This document shows, piece after piece, positions 9,481 through 18,386 of a DNA stretch of 64,000 nt. A program made the position numbers and the translations under genes. Numbering within the stretch: position 1 is the first letter of the stretch; each line of letters opens with the position of its first letter. The stretch comes from Actinomycetaceae bacterium (GTDB taxonomy: Bacteria > Actinomycetota > Actinomycetes > Actinomycetales > Actinomycetaceae): positions 344,519 to 408,518 of the forward strand of contig JAUNUK010000003.1 of NCBI GenBank assembly GCA_030538185.1. The letters run 5' to 3'. The notes beneath the pieces are model-generated. The model was not told where the DNA came from, ran no database searches, and worked only from the letters and a program-made list of their open reading frames with translations.

Positions 9481-9509
9481 TTGGTCTGTGTGCCGAATAC
9501 GCATAGAAT
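9481..9509 (+). promoter_or_regulatory. Candidate crgA promoter
   Basis: TTGGTC (9481-9486) and TAGAAT (9504-9509) are separated by 17 bp and lie 41 bp before the crgA start codon, in the divergent gap with the DUF881 gene. This is a good match to a housekeeping sigma promoter; it is not proven. Confidence 0.55.
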
Positions 9510-9549
9510 CGCCCTTAGATGAAACCCCTTCAAGAAAAGGATTCCTCCT

Positions 9550-9822
9550 TTGGCCGAGTCAAAGAAACGAAAGAAAACGGGCTCCAATAAGCCTGTAGTC
9601 TCTACTGACGAGATCCCTCCCTCATGGACAGAGGGGATTAAACAATCCCCCCGCTGGTATGCGCCTTTAGCCTTTATTCTCATGGGCATCGGTCTACTGT
9701 GGATCGTGATTTTCTATGCCATTTCGGCCAATGTGAATCTTTTTGGCATCGGGTATTGGAACCTGGTTGGCGGCTTCGGCTTTATTATGGCCGGTTTCAT
9801 CATGCTGATGTGGTGGAAGTAA
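9550..9822 (+). CDS. crgA: Cell division protein CrgA
   Basis: A 90-residue membrane protein that in mycobacteria links FtsZ, FtsQ, FtsI and FtsW at the division site. It has a Lys-rich cytoplasmic start (MAESKKRKK), the conserved PxWYAPL entry, and two membrane helices (about residues 37-57 and 66-88) ending MLMWWK, the typical CrgA layout and length. The start codon is TTG, supported by AAGGA 8 nt upstream (9537-9541) and no good alternative. Its 3' end overlaps the end of the convergent rhomboid gene by 23 bp. Confidence 0.9.
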   Translation: MAESKKRKKTGSNKPVVSTDEIPPSWTEGIKQSPRWYAPLAFILMGIGLLWIVIFYAISANVNLFGIGYWNLVGGFGFIMAGFIMLMWWK

Positions 9823-10675
9823 CACCTCCCCGATCAACAACATTTCCGAGGGCGACCGTCTGAGTAGATGTCTGTTGGGGAAGGTCGCGTAGCAGTGCGT
9901 ACCCATAGGCCGCGTGGACAGCCCCGACAATGCCAGCAAAAATCGCGACTGAGACAACCACGTCAACTATGATTCGGCTTATTTTAGCTAGTTTAACGGT
10001 TCGAACATAGAGGGCAGTGAGAACTGCTCCCACCAGCATTCCCCCAATATGGGCCTGCCAAGCCAGGTTAGGAATGACAAATCCCAAGATCAGGTTGATG
10101 CCAATGAGTACAACCATCGATTTCACCGGCAGTTTGATCTTTTTAAAGACCACGACGATTGCAGCGAATAATCCAAAGACAGCCCCCGAGGCTCCCACGG
10201 TTACCGCTACCCAAGCCTTGGGGTCAATGACGACCACGGCAGAAAACGCCGCAGACCCGCCCAAGGCGGCAAGGCCATAGAGGACGATATAGCGTGCTCT
10301 TCCAAGGAGCTGTTCCAGGGTTGGGCCAACAAGATATAGGGCGTACATATTAAACAACAGATGAATTATTCCTCCGTGCATAAATGCCGCAGTGATAAAG
10401 CGATATGGCTGAAGAAGTGAGGATGCCGGCTGGAATGCCAGGTATGACACGAGAGGCGGATAAATTTTTTGCGCCACCAGCATCACAACACATATGACGA
10501 TAATGCTGTAGGTTACCCAAGGTTTCCAAGGCTTATCTCCAGCAAATCGAGGTTGACGTGGTTGACGTTCATCGTCTCCCACCGCCCTGAGGTAACTCTG
10601 CTGATTTTTGGGTCCGTCGCCCCGAGGTCCATCAACTTGGTCGATGTCCTCGGGGCGGGGCGGCATCTGTGTCAT
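9800..10675 (-). CDS. Rhomboid-family intramembrane serine protease
   Basis: A 291-residue polytopic membrane protein that would cut transmembrane substrates within the bilayer. After a hydrophilic N-terminus of about 48 residues there are at least six hydrophobic helices. The catalytic dyad is visible: Ser163 in GASG and His209 in WQAHIGG, with the oxyanion-type Asn109 in HLLFN. It sits beside crgA and the cyclophilin gene, as in Mycobacterium-type neighbourhoods. Its ATG overlaps the cyclophilin stop by 4 bp, so the two are co-transcribed. The substrate cannot be told from the sequence. Confidence 0.9.
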   Translation of the reverse strand: MTQMPPRPEDIDQVDGPRGDGPKNQQSYLRAVGDDERQPRQPRFAGDKPWKPWVTYSIIVICVVMLVAQKIYPPLVSYLAFQPASSLLQPYRFITAAFMHGGIIHLLFNMYALYLVGPTLEQLLGRARYIVLYGLAALGGSAAFSAVVVIDPKAWVAVTVGASGAVFGLFAAIVVVFKKIKLPVKSMVVLIGINLILGFVIPNLAWQAHIGGMLVGAVLTALYVRTVKLAKISRIIVDVVVSVAIFAGIVGAVHAAYGYALLRDLPQQTSTQTVALGNVVDRGGVTSTTSA

Positions 10676-11193
10676 TCGATTATGTCAACGTTCAATAGGA
10701 CAACTGGCTCCAAAGGGCGATCTTGAGGATCCGTTGGTACGGAAATAATGCGGTCAACAACCGCCCGAGATTCCTCGTCTGCAACCTTGCCAAAGATAGT
10801 GTGCTTGCCCGTCAGCCAGGTTGTCGGCTGTACCGTGATGAAGAACTGAGAGCCGTTTGTCCCCTTGCCTCCTCTGACGCCAGCATTAGCCATAGCCAGA
10901 AGGTATGGCTCTGTGAAGCCCAGTTCTGGGTGGATTTCGTCGTTGAAGGTATAACCTGGCCCCCCTGTGCCTGTTCCCAGGGGATCACCACCTTGGATCA
11001 TGAACCCCTCAATAATCCTGTGAAAGTCAACGTCCTTATAAAGGGGCCCTGTTTGCGTTTCACCAGTCATCGGGTGTGTCCAGGTCTTTGACCCATTGGC
11101 CAAGCCAACAAAGTTCTTCACTGTGTTGGGGGCGTGTAGCGGATAAAGTTCGAGGCGGATATCGCCTTCAGTCGTATGCATAATTGCTTCCAT
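10672..11193 (-). CDS. ppiA: Cyclophilin-type peptidyl-prolyl cis-trans isomerase
   Basis: A cytoplasmic prolyl isomerase of about 173 residues with no signal peptide. Cyclophilin motifs are present: LYPLHAPNTVKNFVGLA, the catalytic FHRIIEGFMIQGGDPLGTG, LAMANAG, NGSQFFITV and the HTIFGKV segment. I prefer the ATG at 11193 (protein MEAIMHTTEG) because GGAAAG lies about 8 nt before it; an in-frame ATG at 11211 would add six residues (MWKDRG). It is first in the ppiA-rhomboid operon, divergent from the gene at 11312. Confidence 0.92.
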   Translation of the reverse strand: MEAIMHTTEGDIRLELYPLHAPNTVKNFVGLANGSKTWTHPMTGETQTGPLYKDVDFHRIIEGFMIQGGDPLGTGTGGPGYTFNDEIHPELGFTEPYLLAMANAGVRGGKGTNGSQFFITVQPTTWLTGKHTIFGKVADEESRAVVDRIISVPTDPQDRPLEPVVLLNVDIIE

Positions 11194-11311
11194 ACCTCGA
11201 TCTTTCCACATTAATCGTCTATCGGCGTGCGCTAGGACTCATAGGTTGGCACAATAGGATGGTGGGAATCGCCCACACAACCCGAACCCTTAATGGAGAG
11301 GGAGTACATTC

Positions 11312-11965
11312 ATGCAATTTGCCGGTAAAGATGCTAACGATCTTCGTCTGTGGTCTGCACGGGCCGCCGACAAGGCCCTGGATGCAGCCGAGCTCGTCGC
11401 CGATGCGACGGTACACATGGTGGAACAGGCTCGCCCAAAGGTTGAGGCTGCACTTGAAAATGCTGTTGCTACCTCACGTAGCACCGCTCAAGTGGCTCGC
11501 GAGGTCGTTGCACCAAAGCTCATAGCCTACAGGGATGCGACCATTCCGAAGATCGAGGCCGCCTGGGATGCGGCAGTCCCAAGATTCGAGGCCGCCATCG
11601 ACGCCGCTGGCCCAAAAATTGAGGCTGCGAAAGAAAAAATTGTTGATGATTACGCCGTACGAGCCCAAACTGCCATCAAGAGCGCAACAGATGCGGCTCA
11701 CAGTAAGGGATCACTCACCGAAAAAGCAACGAAAGCAGGGGATGCAGCAATGTCAGCACTGAAAACACCTACACGGAAGAAACGTTGTCCCCTCCCGGCT
11801 CCGTGGCTGTGGACCGCTTTGGCGGCTGTGGTAGCCGTCGTTGGCATTATTGCCTGGCGCAGGGCTCAACCGATTGACGACCCGTGGGCAGAAGAAGCCT
11901 GGGAGGACGTGGATGAAGACCTGGTCGTTATCCTTGACCCCTCAGAAGAGGATTCTGCGAAATAA
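11312..11965 (+). CDS. Ala-rich helical protein with C-terminal membrane anchor, unknown function
   Basis: A 217-residue protein that I cannot assign to a named family. Residues 1-150 are almost wholly Ala/Glu/Lys amphipathic helix with imperfect 11-residue periodicity (for example IPKIEAAWDAA, VPRFEAAIDAA, GPKIEAAKEKI), resembling apolipoprotein or LEA-type helices that lie along membranes. A basic patch (RKKRC) leads into one membrane helix (about residues 167-187), followed by a strongly acidic tail. The ATG follows GGAGAGGGAG with good spacing. Position beside ppiA suggests a core actinomycete gene, but the role is unknown. Confidence 0.75.
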   Translation: MQFAGKDANDLRLWSARAADKALDAAELVADATVHMVEQARPKVEAALENAVATSRSTAQVAREVVAPKLIAYRDATIPKIEAAWDAAVPRFEAAIDAAGPKIEAAKEKIVDDYAVRAQTAIKSATDAAHSKGSLTEKATKAGDAAMSALKTPTRKKRCPLPAPWLWTALAAVVAVVGIIAWRRAQPIDDPWAEEAWEDVDEDLVVILDPSEEDSAK

Positions 11966-11982
11966 CACGTAGTACGCACAAG

Positions 11983-12019
11983 TGTTGTGGGGGACCAACC
12001 GAGTTGGTCCCCCACAACA
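11983..12019 (+). terminator. Strong intrinsic terminator hairpin
   Basis: A perfect 17-bp stem (TGTTGTGGGGGACCAAC with its complement) closes a 3-nt loop CGA just after the stop of the 11312 gene, followed by TTTCC on the plus strand. It probably ends that transcript and may also serve the convergent adhesin gene. Confidence 0.75.
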
Positions 12020-12025
12020 TTTCCC

Positions 12026-12090
12026 CGGTGTGTGACATGTGGCTCCTTGTACGTGTTTTAGCTGTCCACTGAGCCGCGTGTCACACACCG
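12026..12090 (-). terminator. Long 20-bp stem hairpin downstream of the 1985-residue adhesin gene
   Basis: CGGTGTGTGACATGTGGCTC (12026-12045) pairs with 12071-12090 over 20 positions including two G-U wobbles, around a 25-nt loop. It ends 8 bp from the adhesin stop codon. No T-run follows on the minus strand, so it may act as a U-poor terminator or protect the mRNA 3' end. Confidence 0.55.
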
Positions 12091-12097
12091 AAGGTGA

Positions 12098-15000
12098 CTA
12101 AGAGATAGTGTTTCTAGTCCTCAAGCGGCGTTTGCTTGCCAAGATTCCCAGGCCAAGCGCGAGGCCAAGCGCAAGGGCTGATGCGGCACCCAGCATTAGC
12201 GAATCGTCAGCACCTGTACGTGCCAAAGGCGGCTTCTTAGGAATCGTGATGCTTGGCACCTGCGGCGCCGGGTGCGTCACAACACCCAAGACAGGGGGCG
12301 AGGGCGGAGTTGTCGAAACTGATGCCACCGGCGGGGTAGAGGTGGTTGTCACTGTAGTGGTCACCGTACCTGGCGTGCCAGGTGTCGTCACCGTCGTAGT
12401 GGTGCTTGGAGGACTGTCAATCACTATGGTCTGAGCAATATCATTGGGGTTAATGTGCTCCTTGTAGGCGCTACCTTCCAGACCATCAAGTGCGAACAGC
12501 CTTTCAAAGACAACCAGTTGGCGTCCTGCCCAGTTGCGCGACAGATGTGCCGGAACCGTGAAGTCCAAAGTCCACTGGCCAGAGGAAACCTTAACTCCCG
12601 GAACACCTACAGCTGTTTTCACGCGCTTTACGGCCTTGATCCCCGTATCGGTCCACGCGTTTCCACTGCCCTTGAGCACCAAGGAGCCTCGCAACTCGTA
12701 TTCGGTATTGGCCGGCAGATTGATATAGCTGATGGTGTCCCTAACGATTCCACCGCTGTTGGCAGACAAGACCTTGTCATTACCTTCCAGGGCGTTGGTG
12801 TAGATTTCACCTTCATAGACCTTCTCGGTGTTCACACTTTGTTCAACGGATTCCTTGTCATCGTGTTTGACGACCAGGTTTTCTTCCCCTGTTGAACTGA
12901 CCGTGTACAGGTACTCGAAGACAACCAGTTCTTTGCCCTGGACATACTCTGGAACAGCGATATCCATTATCCACTGACCGAATGTAGTCTGGGCCTTAAC
13001 GCTCGCACGGATAATCAAATCCTTGTCGCTGTTGGCGTTTTCCTTGACGATGTGACCGTCTGTCCTGTTCCACAGTTTGCCTATCAGCAGGTAATCACCA
13101 GCAGGGATGTTTTTGTAGGTCACGGTATCCCTGATGACCTGCTCAGCACCCTCAAGTACCTTGTCACCATCCGCTTTATCCAAAGCCGTTGTTTGGAGCT
13201 CAGGGGTATCAGTCGTGAAGGTGTTTGTGGCCAGCACGGATACGTGAGTGAGGTCTGCAACCGTAAAGTGTGCCCTATCCGTTTCATGGCCACTTGACCA
13301 TCCACCTGGTGAACCCGCAACCTCCAAAGCCCAGACGACCTTCTGTGTAATCAACGAAAGTGTCGAGAGCTTTTCGATCACAGTGCACTTCGAACCCAAG
13401 GGCAGACCCTTCACCTTTGGCGAGGTCTCATTGGCCTTCAGGTTGAAGGTGCCTGATACCTTGCCGTCCTTAACCGTCACTCCTGAACCGACGGCGGCAC
13501 CGTCAGGGATCGAACATTCGTAGGTGAATGTGAAGGGCCCTTCAATGGTCTTTCCGGTTTGATTGACAACCTTCTTTATGACATCAAAGGAACCAAAGCC
13601 CTGTCTAAACTCAACGTTCTGCTTAGATGTCGACGCATCAGGATTGCGTTCCTCGTGCGCGGCAATCACCTTGGTACCAGGCGTTACATTGCCTTCAGCA
13701 TCCACTGTTCCGGCCGGATAGAGGTACTCGAAGACAACCAGTTTCAAGGAGTCAACACCCGTGATCAGTGGCATGGTGATAGGAACCCTCCACGAACCTT
13801 TGCCTGCTGCGTTCGACGTCACGGTGTGAACAGCCACGGGCATCAGATCCTCAGATAATTTATCGCCGCTGCCCATATAGCGCAGCTCGGTCACCAAGAC
13901 GTAGTCTGTGTTGGCTTTAAGGTTGCCGTATGAAACCAGGTCATCAAAGACCTGACCACCGCCAATAGTGGTCCCAGCGTCTGTGCGCGCCTTGGTTGTG
14001 ATCCAAGGGTTGTCCGTAATGGTGTTGGTCGCATTTAGGACACGGCCCGAAACATTTGTCCCGGCTTCAATCATGAAAGACAGTCGCCCATCCTGTCCGG
14101 CAAACAGATCTGTGCTTACCGGATTGCCCGAGGCATCGAGCTTAACTTCGGTCCAGGTCAACGTGGCTGACTGGCTGCTCAGGGTGTTAACCCAGTTCAT
14201 GTCCTCCCAGATCTCACAGCGCTGGCCTTCGGGAATGCCCTGGACTTTCGCTGTTTTACCGGCAGCGATCATCAAGGTGCCTGCCTTGTCAGACTTCGCC
14301 CATCCGCTTGTCATCGTGGCATCGGGAACGTAGCACTGGTAGTCAAACTTAAACTCCATGGACTTCGTTGCATCCGCTATAGTCGAGTCCTTACCGGGCT
14401 TGAGGATCTTGGTGACCTCAAAGCCGCCAAACACAGGCTTTACTTCTTCTTCCTCAACAAAGACGGTTTGTTTTCCGTCATCGAAGTCATCGTGTAAAAC
14501 AACCATGACGGTGTGATTCCCAACAACAGCGCCCGTTGCGTCAACCATGTCAACGGTTCCTGTCAAGGCTTCGAAGACCACGAAGGATGCACCCGGGACC
14601 ACCACATTGCCTGGCACCTTGAAAGTAACCTTTTCATTCCCCTCGCGAGGAACAATGCCGGTCTTCGGATCCTTGGCGACCTTGAAGGTCACGGGTGTGG
14701 CCGTAGCCCCTGCCACTGGCTGCTTCGTCTTCTTGTCCATCAAGACGCCCTGCAGGGTGTAGGTTCCTGGGGCCAAGTTCCTCCAGGTCACTGTGTCTAT
14801 CACCGTGGCATCTTTCCCTGCCTCCAAGGCTTTACCGCCCGTGAGGTTCTCTGCCGAGGTCTCAATGTCTGGTGAATAGATCGTCTGGGCCTCATCGTTG
14901 AGGTCCGCGTGGCTGGCAACCGGAATGTTGTCCTGCGTCAGATCCTCGAAGACCACGACTGGTATGCCAGCAATCCTTGAGGCAGGCAACGTAAACTCCA

Positions 15001-18000
15001 CTGTTTCACTGCCGGTAGCCACGGTCGCGGTGAAGGTCTTGGTGGCAGTGATGATATTGCCGGCCTCGTCCCTGACCTTGTCGCCGCGTTTCACGACCGT
15101 TTTGCCGTCAGCTAGGATTCCATCCCTCTGGTAGTTCAGGTCACCGGTGATCGTGTATTCCTTACCAACCTGCAGGTTAATAAAGGAAACAGTGTCAACG
15201 ATGGTGACCATGCCCACCAGAGGAACGTTCTTGTCCCCGTCTGCCTTGTCCGTGGCGCTCGTGAATAGATCCCCGGTTGTCACGGTCTGGTCGATGCTGT
15301 TGATGTCTTCGTGTTTGGCCACGGGCACAGCACCACCGGCCACAGTAAACACCGTGGAGCCCTTGTCTGTGGCACCAATGACATCTGCAGCTTTGTATGC
15401 GGTTTCAAATACCACGAAAGTCTTGTTCTTCGTAACCGTTTCCTTGGGAACGGTGAAGGACATGACAACTGTGCCGCTGCCCTTCTTGGCCTGTTCCTCG
15501 GTAATAGTAAAGGTCATGGCCTGGGGTGATACACCCGAAGCCTGGGTTTTACCCGTGGCATCGGCCTTATCCATAACCTTGCCAACCATGACGTAGTCCC
15601 CAGGTGCCAAGGCCGTCCAGGTGATTGTGTCTACAATGACTGCCTGTTCGCCTATTGACAAAAGCTTCGAGTTTTGAGCACCCACGGCACTGGTCTGAAG
15701 TTCAGGCACGTAGACGGTTTGTGCCTTATCGGTGATATCCGTATGCGAGGCTACTGGCTTGCCGCCCTCGGAAAGGTATTCAAAAGCGACTAGCTTCTTG
15801 CCAGCAAGGGCCTTGGCGGGGACCTTGAAGGTCATCTTTATCGTGCCACTGACCGGAACCTTGACGCCATCGACCGTAAAGGTGACGGGTATGGCTGTAA
15901 CACCAGGAACTACCCCACCGTCGGTAATTGTGCCGTTGGCATCAACGTTTTGATAGTGCAGTTCGCCGGTGATGGTGTAGGTTTTGCCCACGATCAGGTT
16001 GGTGTAGCTGATTTCGTCAACTACGTCAACCATTGTTTGTGTGGCGTCAAGGTTTTTGTCTTTGTCGCTTGCGTCGTATGCCAGGGTCTTCAAACATGAA
16101 CCCGTGGAGACAATCGTCAAGGTCCCGGACACAGAAATCGGTGTGAGGTCTGTGATAACCGTTGGTTGGGGAACCGACCCACCAGAGATCAGCAGCCCAT
16201 AGACCTCGGCCTCGGCGGTGAAGGTGATGTCCGTGGAAACGGCCTTTTCACAGTCTGCAGCGGGGATTGAAATGGCAACCCGTTTACCGTTAATGAGCTC
16301 CTGGTATGGGATGTTACCGGATCCCGTTGCCCCGCCACTTCCCGTCCAGCTGCTGCCAGCAGGCATGGAAACGGTCAAAGACTTCAGCTTCCCACCAGCC
16401 GCAATAATTTCATCGTAGCCTTGCAACTGAACATAGGTGGTGCCTCCCTCAACCGTGGAGACCAGTTTTAGGCCCTCAAGCAATTGTCGGGTGCTTTTAA
16501 CCTTGCCCTGAACCTCACCCAGATAACGTTGAAGTTTCTCAGCCGAAGCCCTGATGGACGCATCATTAGGCACAGCCTTTCCGATGGCAGAGGTCGCGGT
16601 GAAGGCCACGGCGAAAATCTGGCGAACCTTCGTCGTGTTGGTCCCTGAGCCCATGCCCTGTTGTTTCCAGATCAGGTCTTTGGGTGCGACACCCACGTTC
16701 TTCAACCAATCGGCCTCGGTCCAGTTGTACATTTGGGCCAAGATTGAGGCCTTGTCCATACTGTCTTGGTTCAGACCCGTGTCTAATCCAGGAGAGACAC
16801 CTATCTGTGCAGTTCCACCGTAGGTTCCCCAGTCGGATAAATACTCCAGGCAAAATCCTTGAACAGTTCCACCGTTGACTGTTACCTGTCGGTGGTAGCG
16901 GATGCCAGTGTTGGGAGACTTCGGGTCCGACAGCGGCGCCCAGGCAAGTGCGTCGTTATATTGAATCTCCCACTTCAGAATGTCGCCTTTTGCTACCGCG
17001 GATGGCACCAAAGAGGCATTCGCAGCGGCAATCGATAGCAGGCCGCGCGGGTAGCTACCCGAACGCAACATGGATTCAACCACGGCGGCGCATCCGCTTG
17101 AGCTCGCTGCCAAAGCGGAACGCTGTGCTGGTTCCTCGTCTATGGCTTGAAGGTTCTGCCCAAGATCGGCATCTTCGCCAAGTGCGGGCTGTTCCAGTGT
17201 TTCCTCGGGTACCTCAGTGCCTGCCTCATTGCCTGCCTCGCCGACACCAGACCCAGGCTGATCCTGTGTTTCCAGGGCTTCATCCTGTGTCGATTCCTGC
17301 GCCAATTCCTGCGAGGACGCCTCGGTAACACCTGCCGGAACCGCAAGTGCTTCCAGCGCCTGCGATTGGGCCTCACCGGTTTCAACCGCGGGGATCATTG
17401 CGGGATCCACAAGAGGCGTTTGCACGTCTGCCTCTTGTTCAACAGACGCTTGTGAGCCAGTATCGCTTTGCTTCGGTTCTGGCTTGCCGACCTCGGGTTG
17501 GGACTCAAGCGCCCCGGCGGCCTCGGTTGCCTCCCCCAGGGCACTTCGCGACCCAAGCGCGTCTGCTTCAGTCTCTGCTTCCGCGTCCGCCTCAGCCTCG
17601 AGCGCAGAACGCCCACTTGCATCACAGGTACCCACAGGTACCTGCACCCATAAATCTGTGGTTCCGGCAGGGGCAGGACGTCCGCCAATATGATAGTGAA
17701 CGTCTTGACGCGCAATCTTAACAAAGGTGGTCCCACCGACCTCAACGGTGTCTTGCGCACCCCAGGAGTCCAAGGTGCCTGAATGTGCCACGTACCTGCC
17801 CGCAATGGGCTGTCCGTACCCCAGGTTATAGGGCACGTCACCAACAGAAACCGGGTAGCTGTGGACAGTGGTGGTGCCCGCTGTTCCTTGCGTACCAGTG
17901 CTGGCAAGAGAGGGCATAATCAGCCCACCCACGGCCCACGACAAGGCGATTACAACAGCCAGCGCGCTGGCTATCCAGTTGCGCTTTTCATTTTTTCTTT

Positions 18001-18055
18001 TCCGCATTCCTTGCGGGCTATGTCCGTATGAAGGTATTTGGGCTTTGTCTCCCAT
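12098..18055 (-). CDS. Thioester- and T-Q-ester-domain LAxTG-anchored surface adhesin (1985 aa)
   Basis: A wall-anchored fibrous adhesin. It has a signal peptide (WIASALAVVIALSWAVGGL, cut near PSLA), an N-terminal domain ending WVQVPVGTC, an acidic Ala/Glu-rich linker (about residues 150-315), and a thioester domain with Cys402 (GFCLEY) and a candidate Gln479. Then come four T-Q ester (VaFE) domains, DUF5979, T-Q, DUF5979, two T-Q domains, a Thr/Pro linker, LARTG at residue 1944, a hydrophobic helix and a basic tail. T-Q domains show a Thr near the start, DTVxY Asp, VVFE Glu, and His plus Gln in HxDxxDxxQT, the set known to form ester cross-links. The start at 18055 has GGGAG 9 nt upstream, matching its giant paralog; an upstream in-frame start at 18088 is less likely. 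Confidence 0.9.
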   Translation of the reverse strand: MGDKAQIPSYGHSPQGMRKRKNEKRNWIASALAVVIALSWAVGGLIMPSLASTGTQGTAGTTTVHSYPVSVGDVPYNLGYGQPIAGRYVAHSGTLDSWGAQDTVEVGGTTFVKIARQDVHYHIGGRPAPAGTTDLWVQVPVGTCDASGRSALEAEADAEAETEADALGSRSALGEATEAAGALESQPEVGKPEPKQSDTGSQASVEQEADVQTPLVDPAMIPAVETGEAQSQALEALAVPAGVTEASSQELAQESTQDEALETQDQPGSGVGEAGNEAGTEVPEETLEQPALGEDADLGQNLQAIDEEPAQRSALAASSSGCAAVVESMLRSGSYPRGLLSIAAANASLVPSAVAKGDILKWEIQYNDALAWAPLSDPKSPNTGIRYHRQVTVNGGTVQGFCLEYLSDWGTYGGTAQIGVSPGLDTGLNQDSMDKASILAQMYNWTEADWLKNVGVAPKDLIWKQQGMGSGTNTTKVRQIFAVAFTATSAIGKAVPNDASIRASAEKLQRYLGEVQGKVKSTRQLLEGLKLVSTVEGGTTYVQLQGYDEIIAAGGKLKSLTVSMPAGSSWTGSGGATGSGNIPYQELINGKRVAISIPAADCEKAVSTDITFTAEAEVYGLLISGGSVPQPTVITDLTPISVSGTLTIVSTGSCLKTLAYDASDKDKNLDATQTMVDVVDEISYTNLIVGKTYTITGELHYQNVDANGTITDGGVVPGVTAIPVTFTVDGVKVPVSGTIKMTFKVPAKALAGKKLVAFEYLSEGGKPVASHTDITDKAQTVYVPELQTSAVGAQNSKLLSIGEQAVIVDTITWTALAPGDYVMVGKVMDKADATGKTQASGVSPQAMTFTITEEQAKKGSGTVVMSFTVPKETVTKNKTFVVFETAYKAADVIGATDKGSTVFTVAGGAVPVAKHEDINSIDQTVTTGDLFTSATDKADGDKNVPLVGMVTIVDTVSFINLQVGKEYTITGDLNYQRDGILADGKTVVKRGDKVRDEAGNIITATKTFTATVATGSETVEFTLPASRIAGIPVVVFEDLTQDNIPVASHADLNDEAQTIYSPDIETSAENLTGGKALEAGKDATVIDTVTWRNLAPGTYTLQGVLMDKKTKQPVAGATATPVTFKVAKDPKTGIVPREGNEKVTFKVPGNVVVPGASFVVFEALTGTVDMVDATGAVVGNHTVMVVLHDDFDDGKQTVFVEEEEVKPVFGGFEVTKILKPGKDSTIADATKSMEFKFDYQCYVPDATMTSGWAKSDKAGTLMIAAGKTAKVQGIPEGQRCEIWEDMNWVNTLSSQSATLTWTEVKLDASGNPVSTDLFAGQDGRLSFMIEAGTNVSGRVLNATNTITDNPWITTKARTDAGTTIGGGQVFDDLVSYGNLKANTDYVLVTELRYMGSGDKLSEDLMPVAVHTVTSNAAGKGSWRVPITMPLITGVDSLKLVVFEYLYPAGTVDAEGNVTPGTKVIAAHEERNPDASTSKQNVEFRQGFGSFDVIKKVVNQTGKTIEGPFTFTYECSIPDGAAVGSGVTVKDGKVSGTFNLKANETSPKVKGLPLGSKCTVIEKLSTLSLITQKVVWALEVAGSPGGWSSGHETDRAHFTVADLTHVSVLATNTFTTDTPELQTTALDKADGDKVLEGAEQVIRDTVTYKNIPAGDYLLIGKLWNRTDGHIVKENANSDKDLIIRASVKAQTTFGQWIMDIAVPEYVQGKELVVFEYLYTVSSTGEENLVVKHDDKESVEQSVNTEKVYEGEIYTNALEGNDKVLSANSGGIVRDTISYINLPANTEYELRGSLVLKGSGNAWTDTGIKAVKRVKTAVGVPGVKVSSGQWTLDFTVPAHLSRNWAGRQLVVFERLFALDGLEGSAYKEHINPNDIAQTIVIDSPPSTTTTVTTPGTPGTVTTTVTTTSTPPVASVSTTPPSPPVLGVVTHPAPQVPSITIPKKPPLARTGADDSLMLGAASALALGLALGLGILASKRRLRTRNTIS

Positions 18056-18190
18056 GACCGCCAACTCCCAGGTTTCTATTTGGTACAAAAGTCTTGGGAC
18101 CTGCGTCCCAGCGAACTAATAGTTACCATACAGTAAACTCCCAGGATTGCACAAGGGTTTTTCTTGAAATTAAAGGTTAGTACAAAGACA
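18056..18190 (-). promoter_or_regulatory. Leader and probable promoter of the 1985-aa adhesin gene
   Basis: This leader is visibly homologous to that of the giant adhesin gene. Both hold, on the minus strand, GAGTTTACYGTATG, then CTGGGAC, then CCTGGGAGTTG ending in the GGGAG ribosome site. The plus strand shows an imperfect inverted repeat, AGTTAC...GTAAACT, at about 18120-18138 that could be an operator or part of the promoter. The exact -10 and -35 boxes are not clear. The remainder up to 18300 is AT-rich with no gene visible. Confidence 0.5.
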
Positions 18191-18310
18191 TACACACAGG
18201 TCAAACTGCTAATTGTTCTATAATTAATGCCAAAATCAAGTGACATTTTCAAGCAATTTTGCTCGATTCTTCCCAGGGTTCTTTCATATTTAAATCATTT
18301 AAAAAAGATT

Positions 18311-18349
18311 GCCGAGGGCGGGAGAGTCGAAACTCTGCCCGCCCTCGGC
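18311..18349 (-). terminator. Intrinsic terminator of the giant adhesin gene
   Basis: The arms GCCGAGGGCGGG (18311-18322) and CCCGCCCTCGGC (18338-18349) form a 12-bp stem, extended by an inner GAGT/ACTC pair. On the minus strand it is followed by TCTTTTTT. It sits 37 bp past the giant adhesin stop. The stem contains two inverted copies of the abundant 9-mer CCGAGGGCG. Confidence 0.85.
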
Positions 18350-18386
18350 TACTGTCCAGTAGTTACCGGTTACTACTTAACCGTGG

